A stretch of DNA of 64,000 bases, from positions 1-64,000 of the forward strand of contig NZ_NEUE01000252.1 of NCBI RefSeq assembly GCF_002910905.1. Reading direction: 5' to 3'. Positions 7,577 through 17,470 of the stretch are shown here, in pieces; the stretch's first letter is position 1; every line of letters starts with the position of its first letter. A program made the translations under genes and the position numbers. The DNA comes from Streptomyces sp. SM11. GTDB taxonomy: Bacteria > Actinomycetota > Actinomycetes > Streptomycetales > Streptomycetaceae. Below the pieces are notes generated by a model. That model was not told the DNA's origin and searched no databases. It was given only the letters and a program-made list of their open reading frames with translations.

Positions 7577-8806
7577 CTACCGCCGCACCTGAATCAGCGC
7601 GTGCGTGCCACTGGTACGCCAGGCGCCCCCGGACCGCTCCAGAGCGTCCACCGCTCCCTCCTCCAGGCCGACGACGACATCGGACTTCAGGGTCCGGAGC
7701 GCCGCGACGGCCCCCGGGAAGTACCTGGTGAGATCGGCGAAGGACGCCGTCGCGTCCCACGACTGGTCGCCCACCAGGCGACGGTAGTTGAGGTCGCCCT
7801 TCAGGACGGTGAGCGCGGCGCCCCCGAACTCACCGCGAAGGTCCTCAGGCATCTCCCCGTACGGCTGCGGAGCGCAGAAGAACGGGTGGGTGCGGACCTC
7901 CAGGTCTCCTGCCCCCATGGCCTTCCACAGCCGGCCGCCGATCCTGCCGGCTTCTCCGGGCGCCTCGACGAGGCGACGGAGGCAGTCGACGACGTCAGCC
8001 GTCATCGCGTCGGAGACGTAGTAGGGGTAGGGCTTCACGTGAAGCACGACCCGGTCGGCACGCCGCTGTTCCAGGAGGTGGTCGATGAGGATCAGGTCGG
8101 GGATCAGCTCCCGGCCCGCGTTGTCCGCCACGACGGCGACCGTGGAGCCCGACCCGACGGGCAGAAGCCGCCACAGCAGGACGCTGTCGTCGGCGACCAG
8201 CGCGGGATCTGCGGTAGCTCCGGCCGCCGGCTCCCCCGCCGCGACCCGGAAGCCGAGGTCCGCGCGGTTGCCCCAGAGCGAGGCGTGCAGCAGGGCTGTG
8301 GCCCGCTCCTCGGCCGGCACGTTCGCGAGCGCGTCCAGGGCGCGCAGCTCCTCTTCCACCGCGCCGCCTCCCAGTTCGGCCTTCTTGAACGGCGCGAACG
8401 GATCGACTCCCCGCCATGGGCCGGTGCCGAAGTACCCGACCGCACCGAGGAGTCGGCGGTAGAAGTAGCTCTCCGCCCACAGGAACGGAGCGTCGTACCA
8501 GGAGCGGCCGAAGTACTCCTGTCCCGAGGCCGCCCAGCGCCCGTGATCGCGTTCCCCGGGGGCAAGCGGTTCGACAACGCCACGGGTGATCTCGTCCAGC
8601 AGGGCGTCGAGGGCCTCGTGCTGCCGTGGACCGTACGGGAACGCGTCCCGCACCTGCTGGACGAGAGCGGGGTGGCGCTTGGCCAGCACACCCCAGGCGA
8701 ACGAACCGGGCTCGTTGCTCAGGATGACCGGAGCGTCCGACGCGGCGGTCGCCTTGGGGGCGTCGGCAGCCTCGTCACCCGAGGGGCGGGGGGTTTTCTC
8801 TGTCAT
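7577..8806 (-). CDS. DUF89 / ARMT1-like damage-control phosphatase
   Basis: The ATG at 8806 (GAAGGG about ten bases upstream) gives about 409 residues beginning M-T-E-K-T-P-R-P. An upstream in-frame extension is Arg-rich and unlikely. The protein has the all-helical N-terminal region (F-P-Y-G-P-R-Q-H-E-A-L) and the alpha/beta core of the DUF89 family. Its conserved metal-site motif appears as V-A-D-N-A-G-R-E followed by L-I-P-D-L-I-L-I, with K-P-Y-P-Y-Y-V-S-D-A downstream. Family members are metal-dependent phosphatases that remove damaged phospho-metabolites; ARMT1 was also reported as a methyltransferase. The cellular substrate here is unknown. It is convergent with the secreted protein and tail-to-tail with no partner gene. 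Confidence 0.82.
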   Translation of the reverse strand: MTEKTPRPSGDEAADAPKATAASDAPVILSNEPGSFAWGVLAKRHPALVQQVRDAFPYGPRQHEALDALLDEITRGVVEPLAPGERDHGRWAASGQEYFGRSWYDAPFLWAESYFYRRLLGAVGYFGTGPWRGVDPFAPFKKAELGGGAVEEELRALDALANVPAEERATALLHASLWGNRADLGFRVAAGEPAAGATADPALVADDSVLLWRLLPVGSGSTVAVVADNAGRELIPDLILIDHLLEQRRADRVVLHVKPYPYYVSDAMTADVVDCLRRLVEAPGEAGRIGGRLWKAMGAGDLEVRTHPFFCAPQPYGEMPEDLRGEFGGAALTVLKGDLNYRRLVGDQSWDATASFADLTRYFPGAVAALRTLKSDVVVGLEEGAVDALERSGGAWRTSGTHALIQVRR

Positions 8807-9048
8807 GGTGTCCAAACCCTTCGTTGCTCGCTCATGTGTCCGTGATCCCCGGGGCGACGACGTCGGCCGCGCTCCCGCCAGCACCTCCCCTCGTACCACG
8901 ATGCAGTACCGCGATACGGCCGGTTACCGCCCGCCTGCGCCGACGGACAGTGGCTGGTCCTCTCGGCCACCGCCCTCGACCAGCACCCGCCCGGAAGCGG
9001 AACCGGGCGCTACGAAGTCGGGGGCGGCGGCAGAAGGAGTACGCGGCG

Positions 9049-9801
9049 TCAGGCGGCTCGCCCGGGGGCCGCCCCGGAAGCAGCGTCGAACACCGGAGGA
9101 ACGGGAGTGGCGGGCGGGGCAGGTGGGACGCGTACGAGCGTGGCCCAGGTGCACACACCGGCGGCGGGCGGCTGGGCGGCGGCGAAACCCCACTCCCCTT
9201 GGTGCCTCTCGGACAGTTCGCGTACCACCGCGAGGGAGACCTTGCGCCGCTCGGCGCACTGACCGGCGAGACGAGGCGCGAAGTGCGGGGCATGCGTGTC
9301 ATGCACGACCACCTGAAGTACGCCGTCGGCCCGACGGAGCACCAGATGAACCATCTCTCCGGCCCCGGTGAAGCGGCAGGCGTGGACGGCGAGTTCGTGG
9401 ACGAGTTCGAGCGCCGGCTCGATCAGCTCGTCCTCCACTCCGTGCACGTCGAGTACGGCGTCCGCCGCCTCGTGCGCGATCAGCGGGGTCGCGGTGGCCG
9501 AGGGGAGTGTCAGGCCGTAGACGAAGCGGGCGGCGGACGGCTCTCCGAGGTCCGGCGGGGGTGGCGGGCACTGCGTCACCCCCGCCGGGGCCCGAAGGGC
9601 GAACGGCGAGCCGAGAACGTAGGCGGGGAAGCCGGATCGCGGCCCCCCTCCGGCCCGTTCACGGCCGCTGCGGACCACGGGATCGGCGTCGGCCACCGAG
9701 GTGGGAACCGGATCGGAGACGGGGGCGGACGTGATGGCGGACATGTGGGCGGATGCGGTGACGGACACCGGGGCGGACACGATGGGCACGCTTTCGGGCA
9801 T
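9049..9801 (-). CDS. RsbW/anti-sigma-type HATPase-domain protein
   Basis: The start at ATG 9801 is fixed by ACGGAG six bases upstream; a longer frame to 10068 is rejected. The N-terminal 80 residues (Ser/Val/Pro-rich) are probably disordered. Residues 95-250 form a GHKL ATPase domain: E-L-V-H-E-L-A-V-H-A provides the N-box-like helix (the usual Asn is replaced by His), V-V-V-H-D-T-H-A-P is the G1-like Asp box, then L-A-V-V-R-E-L-S and a C-terminal strand W-A-T-L-V-R-V. Streptomyces encode many such standalone ATPases next to XRE(DUF5753)/DUF397 pairs, and here the pair lies just across the divergent promoter. A role in partner-switch regulation is inferred; kinase activity is uncertain given the altered N-box. 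Confidence 0.75.
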   Translation of the reverse strand: MPESVPIVSAPVSVTASAHMSAITSAPVSDPVPTSVADADPVVRSGRERAGGGPRSGFPAYVLGSPFALRAPAGVTQCPPPPPDLGEPSAARFVYGLTLPSATATPLIAHEAADAVLDVHGVEDELIEPALELVHELAVHACRFTGAGEMVHLVLRRADGVLQVVVHDTHAPHFAPRLAGQCAERRKVSLAVVRELSERHQGEWGFAAAQPPAAGVCTWATLVRVPPAPPATPVPPVFDAASGAAPGRAA

Positions 9802-9972
9802 GACGACTCCGTTGGACGGCGCGGACGTTGGAGCATGGCCGCATCGATCACGACGCGGGTGACTTGTCGAGAGGCTCGTACGGCACATGAATCGTTCGGC
9901 GACGCGGCGCGTGGCAGTGGCTTGTCTCCCTGGCGCGAGCCCACCCCTCCCAGGGCAGGAGGACACGGGCAG

Positions 9973-10017
9973 GCTCACGCGATGCTCTTCTCGTTGCCTT
10001 GCGTGAGCGTCGCGTGA
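9973..10017. promoter_or_regulatory. Nested inverted repeats in the ATPase/XRE divergent promoter
   Basis: TCACGCGA (9975-9982) and TCGCGTGA (10010-10017) form a perfect inverted repeat. GCTCACGC (9973-9980) and GCGTGAGC (10001-10008) form another using the same left arm. They lie in the 331-bp region between the divergent genes starting at 9801 and 10133. The sites could bind the XRE regulator; this is inferred from position only. Confidence 0.45.
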
Positions 10018-10132
10018 CTTAAGGTAGGGCACCAGGTGGCTCATGTACCACTCATCCCGGAGATTCACCCCGAATGGATTGCGCGGGGCTCACCCGGCAG
10101 ACTGGCCCACGGCCCGAGGAGAGAGGCGATCG

Positions 10133-10984
10133 ATGCCGCCACGCACCACCCCCACGCAGCGTCAACGCAGGCTGGGCGCAGAGGTAAAGAAGTTGCGCAC
10201 GGAGGCAGGGCTCACCGCCGAGTACGTTGCGGGCCTGCTCGGAATCGACCGGGGCAAGATCTCCAACATCGAGTCAGGTATCCGCACGATCAGTCCGGAC
10301 CGGCTGCGAACGCTGGCGACGCACTGTGCCTGCGGGGACGAGCAGTACCTGATCGCTCTGGAAGAGATGGCCCAGCCGGCCAAACCCCAGTGGTGGTACG
10401 AGTATCGAGGCAGGGTCTCGCCAGGGCTGCTCGACATCGTCGAGCTGGAGTGGCACGCCAGCAGCATCCAGACGGCACAAACCGCCCACGTACCTGGCCT
10501 GCTTCAGACGGAGGACTACGCTCGCAGCATCTTCGCCGCCGTGCTACCGCCCCTCCCGCACCCCGAAGTCGAGCTGCGCCTGGCTCATCGCATGGACCGG
10601 CAGCGCGTGCTGGAACGCGCGGAGCCGCCTGCCTACACGGGGTACATCCACGAGGCCGCCCTGCGCATGCTCTTCGGAGGACGTGACGCCACCAGGGAGC
10701 AGCTGAAGGCTCTGATCGAGTGGAGCGAGAGGGACAACGTCCGGGTGCGAGTCATCCCGTTCGAACTCGGCAGCTTCCCTGGGGCAGGGCATGCCGCTCT
10801 GTACGCGAAGGGCCCGGTACCCCAGCTCGACACAGTGCAACTCGATACGGCACACGGCCCCGCGTTCATGCATGCCGAGCTGCAACTGTCGAAGTATCGG
10901 GCTCACTTGGAGTGGATGGACCGCATGAGCCTGTCCGTCACGGCATCGCGAGACCTCATCCGCAATATCATCAAGGACCTGTGA
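10133..10984 (+). CDS. XRE-family regulator with DUF5753 ligand-sensing domain
   Basis: The ATG at 10133 is preceded by GAGGAGAGAGG, so the longer frame from 10043 is rejected. Residues 10-65 form a helix-turn-helix (L-G-A-E-V-K-K-L-R, then A-G-L-T-A-E-Y-V-A-G-L-L-G-I-D-R-G-K-I-S-N-I-E-S-G). Residues 95-275 are a DUF5753 domain, marked by E-W-H-A-S-S-I, V-P-G-L-L-Q-T-E-D-Y-A-R and P-F-E-L-G-S. This architecture is very common in Streptomyces, nearly always followed by a small DUF397 protein as here (12 bp gap). The pair probably acts with the divergent RsbW-like ATPase. Targets are unknown, and the inverted repeats upstream suggest autoregulation. Confidence 0.9.
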   Translation: MPPRTTPTQRQRRLGAEVKKLRTEAGLTAEYVAGLLGIDRGKISNIESGIRTISPDRLRTLATHCACGDEQYLIALEEMAQPAKPQWWYEYRGRVSPGLLDIVELEWHASSIQTAQTAHVPGLLQTEDYARSIFAAVLPPLPHPEVELRLAHRMDRQRVLERAEPPAYTGYIHEAALRMLFGGRDATREQLKALIEWSERDNVRVRVIPFELGSFPGAGHAALYAKGPVPQLDTVQLDTAHGPAFMHAELQLSKYRAHLEWMDRMSLSVTASRDLIRNIIKDL

Positions 10985-10995
10985 GGAGACCGATC

Positions 10996-11187
10996 GTGAC
11001 AGACATCGAGTGGGAAGCCCCCTTCTGCGGGGAGGGCAACAACTGCTTCCGTATCGGCACCGACGCGGAAGGCAACGCCTACATAGCCGTAGCGGGCCAG
11101 GAGGACACCTACCTCACGGACACCCGCGAGGCATTGAGCGCACTCATCCAGGACATCAAGGCGGGCAAGGCCGACCATCTGCTGTGA
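10996..11187 (+). CDS. DUF397-like small protein
   Basis: A 63-residue protein starts at GTG 10996 behind AGGAG (10984-10988), which overlaps the stop of the XRE gene. It reads M-T-D-I-E-W-E-A-P-F-C and contains the strand-turn pattern N-C-F-R-I-G-T-D-A-E-G-N-A-Y-I-A-V followed by a helix T-R-E-A-L-S-A-L-I. It is diverged from the classical W-X-K-S-S-Y-S form but sits in the expected place. DUF397 proteins are thought to modulate the preceding XRE regulator. Short length makes the family call moderate. Confidence 0.72.
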   Translation: MTDIEWEAPFCGEGNNCFRIGTDAEGNAYIAVAGQEDTYLTDTREALSALIQDIKAGKADHLL

Positions 11188-11451
11188 CGGTCCGGGGCAG
11201 GCCCGTGCGCCGCACGGCTGACGCCGCGCCCGCCCTCACGCGGGCCGGGGAACAGAGGCCAGAGCCGGCCGGTCGCCGGACACCGGGCCGGGGAACACAG
11301 TCGGCCGGTCGCCGGGCACCGCCCCGCCGAAGCTCGGAGGTGGCCGGATGCCGCCCTTCCCGTACGGCCTCGGCTGTCCCTCACGGAGGCCCGCGTGCCA
11401 AAGTCGCCGGACGGACCGAGCGAGCACGGACGCGAACGCAAGGAGCAGCAC

Positions 11452-11880
11452 ATGCGCGACGGGGGATCGCCGTGGACACTCACCGTGGCCACGGGCGGCG
11501 ACACACTCCGGCAGGAACGCCTCACCCGGGATCTCCACGACACCCTGCACAGGGCGGACGGTCTCGTCGTCGGCTTCCATGACGCCGACGGGCCGGCCGA
11601 ACCGGGCCGCAAGGGTACGGGCGTCGGTGAGGTGGCTCTCTGGGCCGCTACCACCGCCGCCACCACCGCCGCCGTCGCCCGCCCGGCGTCCCAGGTCCTG
11701 ATCACCCTGATCAAGGAGTGGTGCGCCAAGGAGCGGCACCGCAAGGTCGTGGTCACCGTCGGGGACGACTCCATCCAGATCACGGGGCGTCCGGACGCGG
11801 CGCAGGAGCGCATGGTCCGGGAGTTCCAGGACCGGGTCGTCGGCGACGACGGTCCCGCATCGGATGACGGCGCGGCGTGA
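11452..11880 (+). CDS. Effector-associated constant component EACC1
   Basis: The start is set by AAGGAG six bases before ATG 11452. The 142-residue product opens with a beta strand (W-T-L-T-V-A-T-G-G-D), then an amphipathic helix, an Ala/Thr-rich segment (A-A-T-T-A-A-T-T-A-A-V-A-R) that could be a membrane or hinge helix, and a final strand pair K-V-V-V-T-V-G-D-D-S-I-Q-I-T-G. This matches EACC1, a small conserved protein described beside caspase-like and other effectors in predicted actinobacterial conflict systems. Its stop overlaps the GTG of the caspase gene (GTGA), so the two are translationally coupled. EACC1 is thought to tether or regulate the effector; the mechanism is unproven. Confidence 0.8.
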   Translation: MRDGGSPWTLTVATGGDTLRQERLTRDLHDTLHRADGLVVGFHDADGPAEPGRKGTGVGEVALWAATTAATTAAVARPASQVLITLIKEWCAKERHRKVVVTVGDDSIQITGRPDAAQERMVREFQDRVVGDDGPASDDGAA

Positions 11881-13055
11881 CCCGCCTCCACAAGCGCCGG
11901 GCTCTCCTGATCGGCAACGAACACTACGACGACGGCCACTTCTCGCCGCTCGCTTCCGTACGGGCGGACGTATGGGGACTCGCCCAGGTACTGAAGCACC
12001 GCGGCATCGGCAACTTCGTCTCCGTACAGACGGAGTCCGATCTCACCGCGGACGACATGCGGGCGGCCATCGGAGAGTTCCTCCAGGAGCGCGACGAGGA
12101 CGAACTCGCGCTCGTGTACGTCTCCGGGCACGGTGAGCGCACCGTACGTGACGGCGGCGAGTTCCACTTCATCGCCCGGGACACCGCATCCGACCGGGTG
12201 GCCGCGACCGGTGTCAGCGCCGGTTTCCTCAACGACGCGCTGGAGGAGTGCGTCGCCCCGCAGAAGATCGTGATGATCGACTGCTGCCGCAGCGGCGGGT
12301 TCGCCATGGGGCTGCGTACGTCGGACCGGCAGGACGACGGCTCCGTGGCCAAGTCCGGCGAGCGGCCCCCGCTGACCAGCAGGGGCGTGTACGTCCTGTC
12401 GTCCTCGCGGGCCGGCGAGGACTCGTACGCGGACGCGGGCGGCGGCGACGACGTGAAGCCGTCGGCGTTCACCGGCGAGGTCATCGAGGCGCTGCGCACG
12501 GGGAAGGTCAGCAAGGACGGCGGCAGCGCGGTAACGGTCAGCGACCTGTTCCACCACGTCAACCGGCGTATGCGTGCCCAGGACGGCGGGCGTCAGGTGC
12601 CCGTGCAGTCCGCGCTCGGCGTCGACGACCGCATCGTCATCGCGGACAGCCCCTTCGGCCTGGCCCCCGTCCTCGATCCTCTGAGTTCCCGACCCCGGAC
12701 CGCCGCCGCCGGAGAAGCGACACCGCCAGGCGCCGCGAAATCCGCTCACGCGCAGCCCACCTGGACCGACCTCCTGGACTACTACCGCGAGTGCGTCCTG
12801 GCCGAGGGCGCCGAGACACCGCTGATGGACGTGAACCGCCAGGACACGTCGTACGTGTGCCTGGACGGTGCGGAGAGGTTCATCTCCGGAGACGTCGACG
12901 ACGACGGCTGCGTCTCGCTCCCCGCGGAAGCGGCCCCGCTGGTGGACTCGGCGGCCGAGGAGGACGCCGAACTCTGGGCGGGTTACCCGGCCGTGGTCCT
13001 CACCGGGCCTCGCACCGGGCGCCCCTGGCAGCAGCCGAAGTTCGCGCCCCTGCTG
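11877..13055 (+). pseudogene. Caspase-like protease module (EACC1-associated) of a caspase-helicase fusion, frameshifted
   Basis: From GTG 11877 the first 260 residues form a C14-type caspase fold. R-A-L-L-I-G-N-E-H-Y opens the core, V-S-G-H-G-E-R-T carries the catalytic His (residue 85), and I-D-C-C-R-S-G-G-F carries the catalytic Cys (136/137). After a Pro/Ala linker the frame enters the N-terminal segment of an Upf1-like helicase (T-W-T-D-L-L-D-Y-Y-R to P-K-F-A-P-L-L). At about 13050-13056 the frame is lost: one extra base (or two missing) puts W-Y-E-G-E-V-R-L-K-P-Y in the next frame. As given, translation would run in an aberrant frame to 13319, so only the protease would be intact. It is coupled to EACC1 upstream. 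A predicted suicidal anti-phage effector is inferred from the family. Confidence 0.8.
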
Positions 13056-15631
13056 GTACGAGGGCGAGGTGCGGCTGAAGCCGTACGGACCGGTCCAGCC
13101 GCATCCTCAGCTCGCGCACGACTGGCTGGGCGAGGACGAGGCCAACCAGCTCATCGACACGTTTCAGCCGTCCTGGCATCGAGGACAGCACGACCGGATG
13201 GCGGTGGAGGTACGGAACCTCCTCACACAGGAGTTCGAGCTGCCCTGCGTGCAGGAGCTCCGTCCGGACCAGCTCGCCGACCGTATCGACGTCCGCACGC
13301 CCGGCCACGGGGCCCGTAACACCGCGGTCCTGTTCGCGGCGCGCCCCCAGACAGGTTTCACGAGGAGTCTCCTCAACGACTTCGCCGGCATCGTCGAACA
13401 GACGGACCGGATCGGGAAGAACGCCCTCGGCGCCCTCGCGCCCGACGCCTCGCAGCGCGCCCGAGCCCTCGCCCACACGGACCCCGGCCCGGTGCGCCTC
13501 GTGACGCCGCTGCCCTCCAACGAGGCGCAGACCGCGGTGCTCCGGTCCGCCATGACCCGCCGCCTGACCGTGGCCACCGGGCCGCCCGGCACCGGCAAGA
13601 GCCAGTTGGTCGCCGATCTCGTGGCCACGGCGATCGCGGCGGGCCAGACCGTACTGGTCGCGTCCACCAACAACGATGCCGTGGACGAGGTCTGGCGCCG
13701 CTGCGACGCGCTGGTGCCCGGCAGCGTCGTACGCACCGGTTCGGCGCGGAAGAACGGCACCGGCAAGAGCAACGCGGAGCACGAGGCCGCCGCGCTGCAC
13801 GCGCTGCGCACCGGCCCGGAGCCGTCCACCACCGTGGCCACGGCGTCGATGGCCGCCACGCTGGCCACCGAACGTCTGGCGGACGTACGGCAGGGGCTGG
13901 CCCACGTCGCGGAGGCCGAGCTGCGGCTTCGCCGGGCGGGCGAAGCCCGCGCCCACCACGCGGAACAGCTGGGGACCGTCGCCGCCGTACTCCCGGACCT
14001 GCTCGGTGGTCCACCCCGGCCGAGCGAGCTGGCGGACACAGCGCGCCGGCTCTCCCGCGCACGCTTCCTCGGATCGTGGCGCCGATCCCGTTTCCTGCGC
14101 AAGGCCGGTCTGGAGGCGTACACCGGTGACCCCGCCGCGGGCTGCCTCGCGCTCGCCGGCTTCGCCGCGGCCGAGGCGCAGTGGCGTGACGGGCGCGAGC
14201 ACGCGGCCACCGTCGACGACACGGAGCTCTCGCGCACCCTGCGCGCAGCGGAGAGCGCCGTGCGGGACGCTTCACGCACGCTCCTCGCCACCAAGGTCCA
14301 AGCCGCGGCCTGGTCCGGACGCCGCCGCATCCTGGACCTGTTGGCGGCCCGGGACGGCAAGCGCAGCGACTGGCCGCAGATGCGGAGGGTCCTGGGCCGC
14401 TCGGACGGCTCCACGGATGCGCCCGCGGTGGCCGGATGGGCTGTCACCAGTCTTTCCGCCCGGCGGTTCCCGCTGGGCCCGGCCCTGTTCGATCTCGTCG
14501 TCATCGACGAGGCCAGCCAGTGCGCCATCCCCCAGGTCCTGCCGCTGCTGTTCCGCGCGCGGCGCGCCCTGGTCATCGGCGACCCCATGCAGCTCACGCA
14601 CATCACGAAGACCAGCCCGCACCGCGAGGCTCTCATCCGGCGCGGGAACGGGTTGCGGTCCGACTGGCTGGAAAGGCACCACCTCGCCTACCGGCGCCAC
14701 TCCGCCTTCCACGCGGCCGAGCAGTCCGCGGGCGGCACCTTGCTCCTCGACGAGCACTTCCGCTGTCATCCGCACATCGCCGCGATCTCCAACGAGTTCT
14801 TCTACGACGGCGGGCTGACCGTTCTCACCGACACCCGTGGCCGACCCGCTCTGGAGCACCGCTCAGCCGTCATCTGGACGGATGTGACCGGGCGCGCCGC
14901 CCGCCCTCCGTTCGGTGGCTCCTGGGTCAACGAGGACGAGATCCGCAAAGTGCTCGCCAGCGTCACGTACCTGCTGGACCAGCTGCCGCCCGAGGCCACC
15001 GTCGGCGTCGTCACGCCCTTCGCGCCTCAGGCCGAAGCGCTGCGCAAGCGGCTGCGGCCGTATGACGAGGAGCGTCTGCGCATCGGTACGGTGCACACCT
15101 TCCAGGGCGGCGAACGCGACGTCATGGTGTTCTCCCTCGTCGCCGGCGAAGGCATGCATCCGGGCGCCGTCGAGTGGGTCGGCGGACAGCTGAACCTGTG
15201 GAACGTCGCCATCACCCGGGCACGCGGTCACCTCATCGTGGTGGGGGGACAAGGAGCTCTGGCGAAAGCGGGGAGGCGTGGGCGCCGCACTGCTGGAGGC
15301 CGCGGAGCGGGACGGCGTACCCCCGGGTGGCGGAGACGAGGACGTGCTGCTCAAGCGCCTGTACCAGACCCTCTCCCGCGCGGCGGACGCCACGGTCACG
15401 CTGGGCGAGACCGTGCACGGGCATGCCGCGGACGCCGTGGTGCGTGGCGCCGGCGGGGCGGCTCCCCAAGCCGTGCTTCTCGATCGAGGAGTGGAGGAGG
15501 ACGGCGACGCGGCACGCCACCTCCGGCTCATGCTGCACCGCCGGATGCTGCTGGGCGGTGGTGACGGTGAAGCCGAAGCGGCGCGTTGGCCGGCCTGGCG
15601 GCTGTACGACACCGACGAGCAGCGAGGGTGA
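13056..15631 (+). pseudogene. Upf1-type superfamily 1 helicase module of the caspase-helicase fusion, frameshifted
   Basis: Downstream of the first frameshift the sequence encodes a full SF1 helicase. Walker A is G-P-P-G-T-G-K-S (around 13579-13602), motif II is V-I-D-E-A-S-Q (about 14500), motif III is G-D-P-M-Q-L-T-H (about 14578), then T-F-Q-G-G-E-R-D (about 15099) and N-V-A-I-T-R-A-R-G (about 15199), all in the usual order. A long Ala/Arg-rich insertion (13850-14440) separates motifs I and II. At 15241-15248 a run of six G carries one base too many: removing it restores G-D-K-E-L-W-R-K-R and a C-terminal tail ending TGA 15629-15631. Both lesions lie at simple sequence, so sequencing error and real decay are both possible. 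There is no separate start codon with a good ribosome site. Confidence 0.78.
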
Positions 15632-15765
15632 CTTCTGCCCCAGCGAAGCCGACCCGCTCCGGACGCCCCGGATCCAGCGTGCCCGAAGCCGATGCGCCGG
15701 TTGCCCGGAGGCCAGATCCGGCCACTCAGCATCGCCTGTCGGACCCTCCACGTAACCTCGCAGCC

Positions 15766-17470
15766 ATGGAGGAACCCGCATCCGGCACACCGCCGGAACC
15801 CTGCGACGCGCCCTCGGCACCCGACGCCGACGAGACGCGCCGTCGCCTCGACGCGTACGCGTACCTCAGCGCGCCGGAGCGGCTGGAGTACCTCGCGATC
15901 ATGCGGGTCTTCTGCGGCACGCTCCTGGCCGATCTGGCCGTCCCGGACGTGATGGCGAAGCTGCTTGAGGGCGGCGGGCCCGCCGCCGGACTCGACGCCG
16001 ACCCCCTCACGGCGCGGCTGGAACAGCTGGTGAAGTGGGGGAACCTGCTGCGGGGCAGCCATACCGTCACGGCATCCAGCATCACGGAGTACCAGCGTTC
16101 GCGGGCCCGCTACCAGCTGTCGCGGCTGGGCGAGCGCGTCCAGCGGAACGCCGACGGGGTGCTGGCCGACGCCGACGCCGCCCGCGAGGTGAGCAACGAA
16201 CTGCTGGCCCTGGTCGAGCGGGGGCTGCGGGAGCTGGCCGAGCTGGTCGCCGAGCCGGGCGGCATGGCTCCGCAGGACGGGCTGGAGCGGATCAGCACGC
16301 TGTTCGTGCAGTTCACCGGGTTCGCGGACTCCGTCCGGGACTTCTACGCCTATCTCGGCCAGGTGCTCTCCCGGTACGACCTGGACAGCGGCGAGTACCA
16401 GGGCTTCAAGGAACTCCTCCTGGACTACGTCGAGGCGATCACGGAGGACGTGTCCTTCCGCGCCCCCCGCATCTCGGCAGTCCTGGACGCGCTCTGGCCC
16501 CGCCTTCCGGGCCTGCTGGAGCAACTGGACGCCCACGCGCAGGGGCTCGCCGGGCTGCCGGTGCGGAGCGAGAGCCGTACGGAAACCCGCGTACAGCGCA
16601 GCCGGGGTCGCGAGCTCGCGGACTGGGAGGGGCTGCGGGGCTGGTTCAGGGACACCGACGGGCAGGGCAGCCAGGTCGACCAGCTGCGCGACGCCACCCT
16701 GCGGGCCCTTCAGTCGCTGCTGGCCAACGCCAAGCGGATGCTGCGCTCGGCCACCGGCGAGATGTCGCGGCGCCGGGACCTGTTGCGGCTGGCCCGGTGG
16801 TTCGACGAGGCCGCGCCGCAGGACGCGCACGACATCGCCGTCGCCGCCTTCGGGCTGTACGGCGCCCGCCACCTGGGCGTACCGCCCGCCTCCGACGAGG
16901 TGGTGCCCGCCTACACCAGCTGGTGGACCGGCCCGGTGGTCGAGGTGTCGGTCGCACTGCGCGAGAGGGGCAGCCGCGCCCAGCGGGGCCGGACAGCATC
17001 GGTGGAGGACCATTCCGCGCAGAAGGAACGGCTGCGGGAGGCGGCGCGTCAGCGGGCCGCTGACAGAAGCGCCGCGGCGGACGAGCTGTGCAGCGCGTCC
17101 GCCCGTTTCGACGGCGTACGGCTCACTTCGGCGGCGCTCGGCCTGCTCCTGGAACTGCTGGCCACGGCGCTCGGGAACGCGCAGCTCAGGCGGCACGCCG
17201 AGGCGGACGGCCGGGAGGAACGGGGCTTCGGGCTGGACGCGGCGTGGAGCGAGGACGCCGATCTGGGCATCCGGCTCACCGTGCACCGCACGGCGGGAGC
17301 GCACACTTCTCCGCTCGGCCGACGGGGATCTGCTGCTGGACGACCTGGAGCTGGTGGTCCACAGGACGGCCGTCCCGGCGGACGGAGCGGAGCCGACCGG
17401 GAGCGAGGCGCTTCCCACGCAGCCGCACAGTGCGCCCACCGACGGTACGGAGGAGGTGAGCGTGTCATGA
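15766..17470 (+). pseudogene. jetA: Wadjet type II JetA-like protein (TIGR02677/DUF2397), frameshifted near the end
   Basis: The ATG at 15766 starts M-E-E-P-A-S-G and leads into the DUF2397 body (A-Y-L-S-A-P-E-R-L-E-Y-L-A-I-M-R-V-F, L-V-K-W-G-N-L and the long helical middle, then R-R-D-L-L-R-L-A-R-W-F). This is the kleisin-like subunit of the Wadjet/MksBEFG-type condensin that recognises and cleaves circular plasmid DNA. The frame would read on to 17790, but around 17300 the correct frame changes by one base. L-L-R-S-A-D-G-D-L-L-L-D-D-L-E-L then follows, with a stop TGA 17468-17470 that overlaps the jetB ATG (ATGA). Gene order and overlap are as expected for type II Wadjet. Because jetB-D are damaged, this copy cannot form a complete complex. 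Confidence 0.8.

Noticed and set aside
11109-12749. 546-residue minus-strand frame over EACC1/caspase
   Set aside because: Antisense, Arg/Gly/Val-rich, no domain.
12868-13055. Separate N-terminal start of the helicase at 12868
   Set aside because: The first ~60 residues in that frame overlap well-conserved sequence in the caspase frame; no ribosome site. A frameshift fits better.
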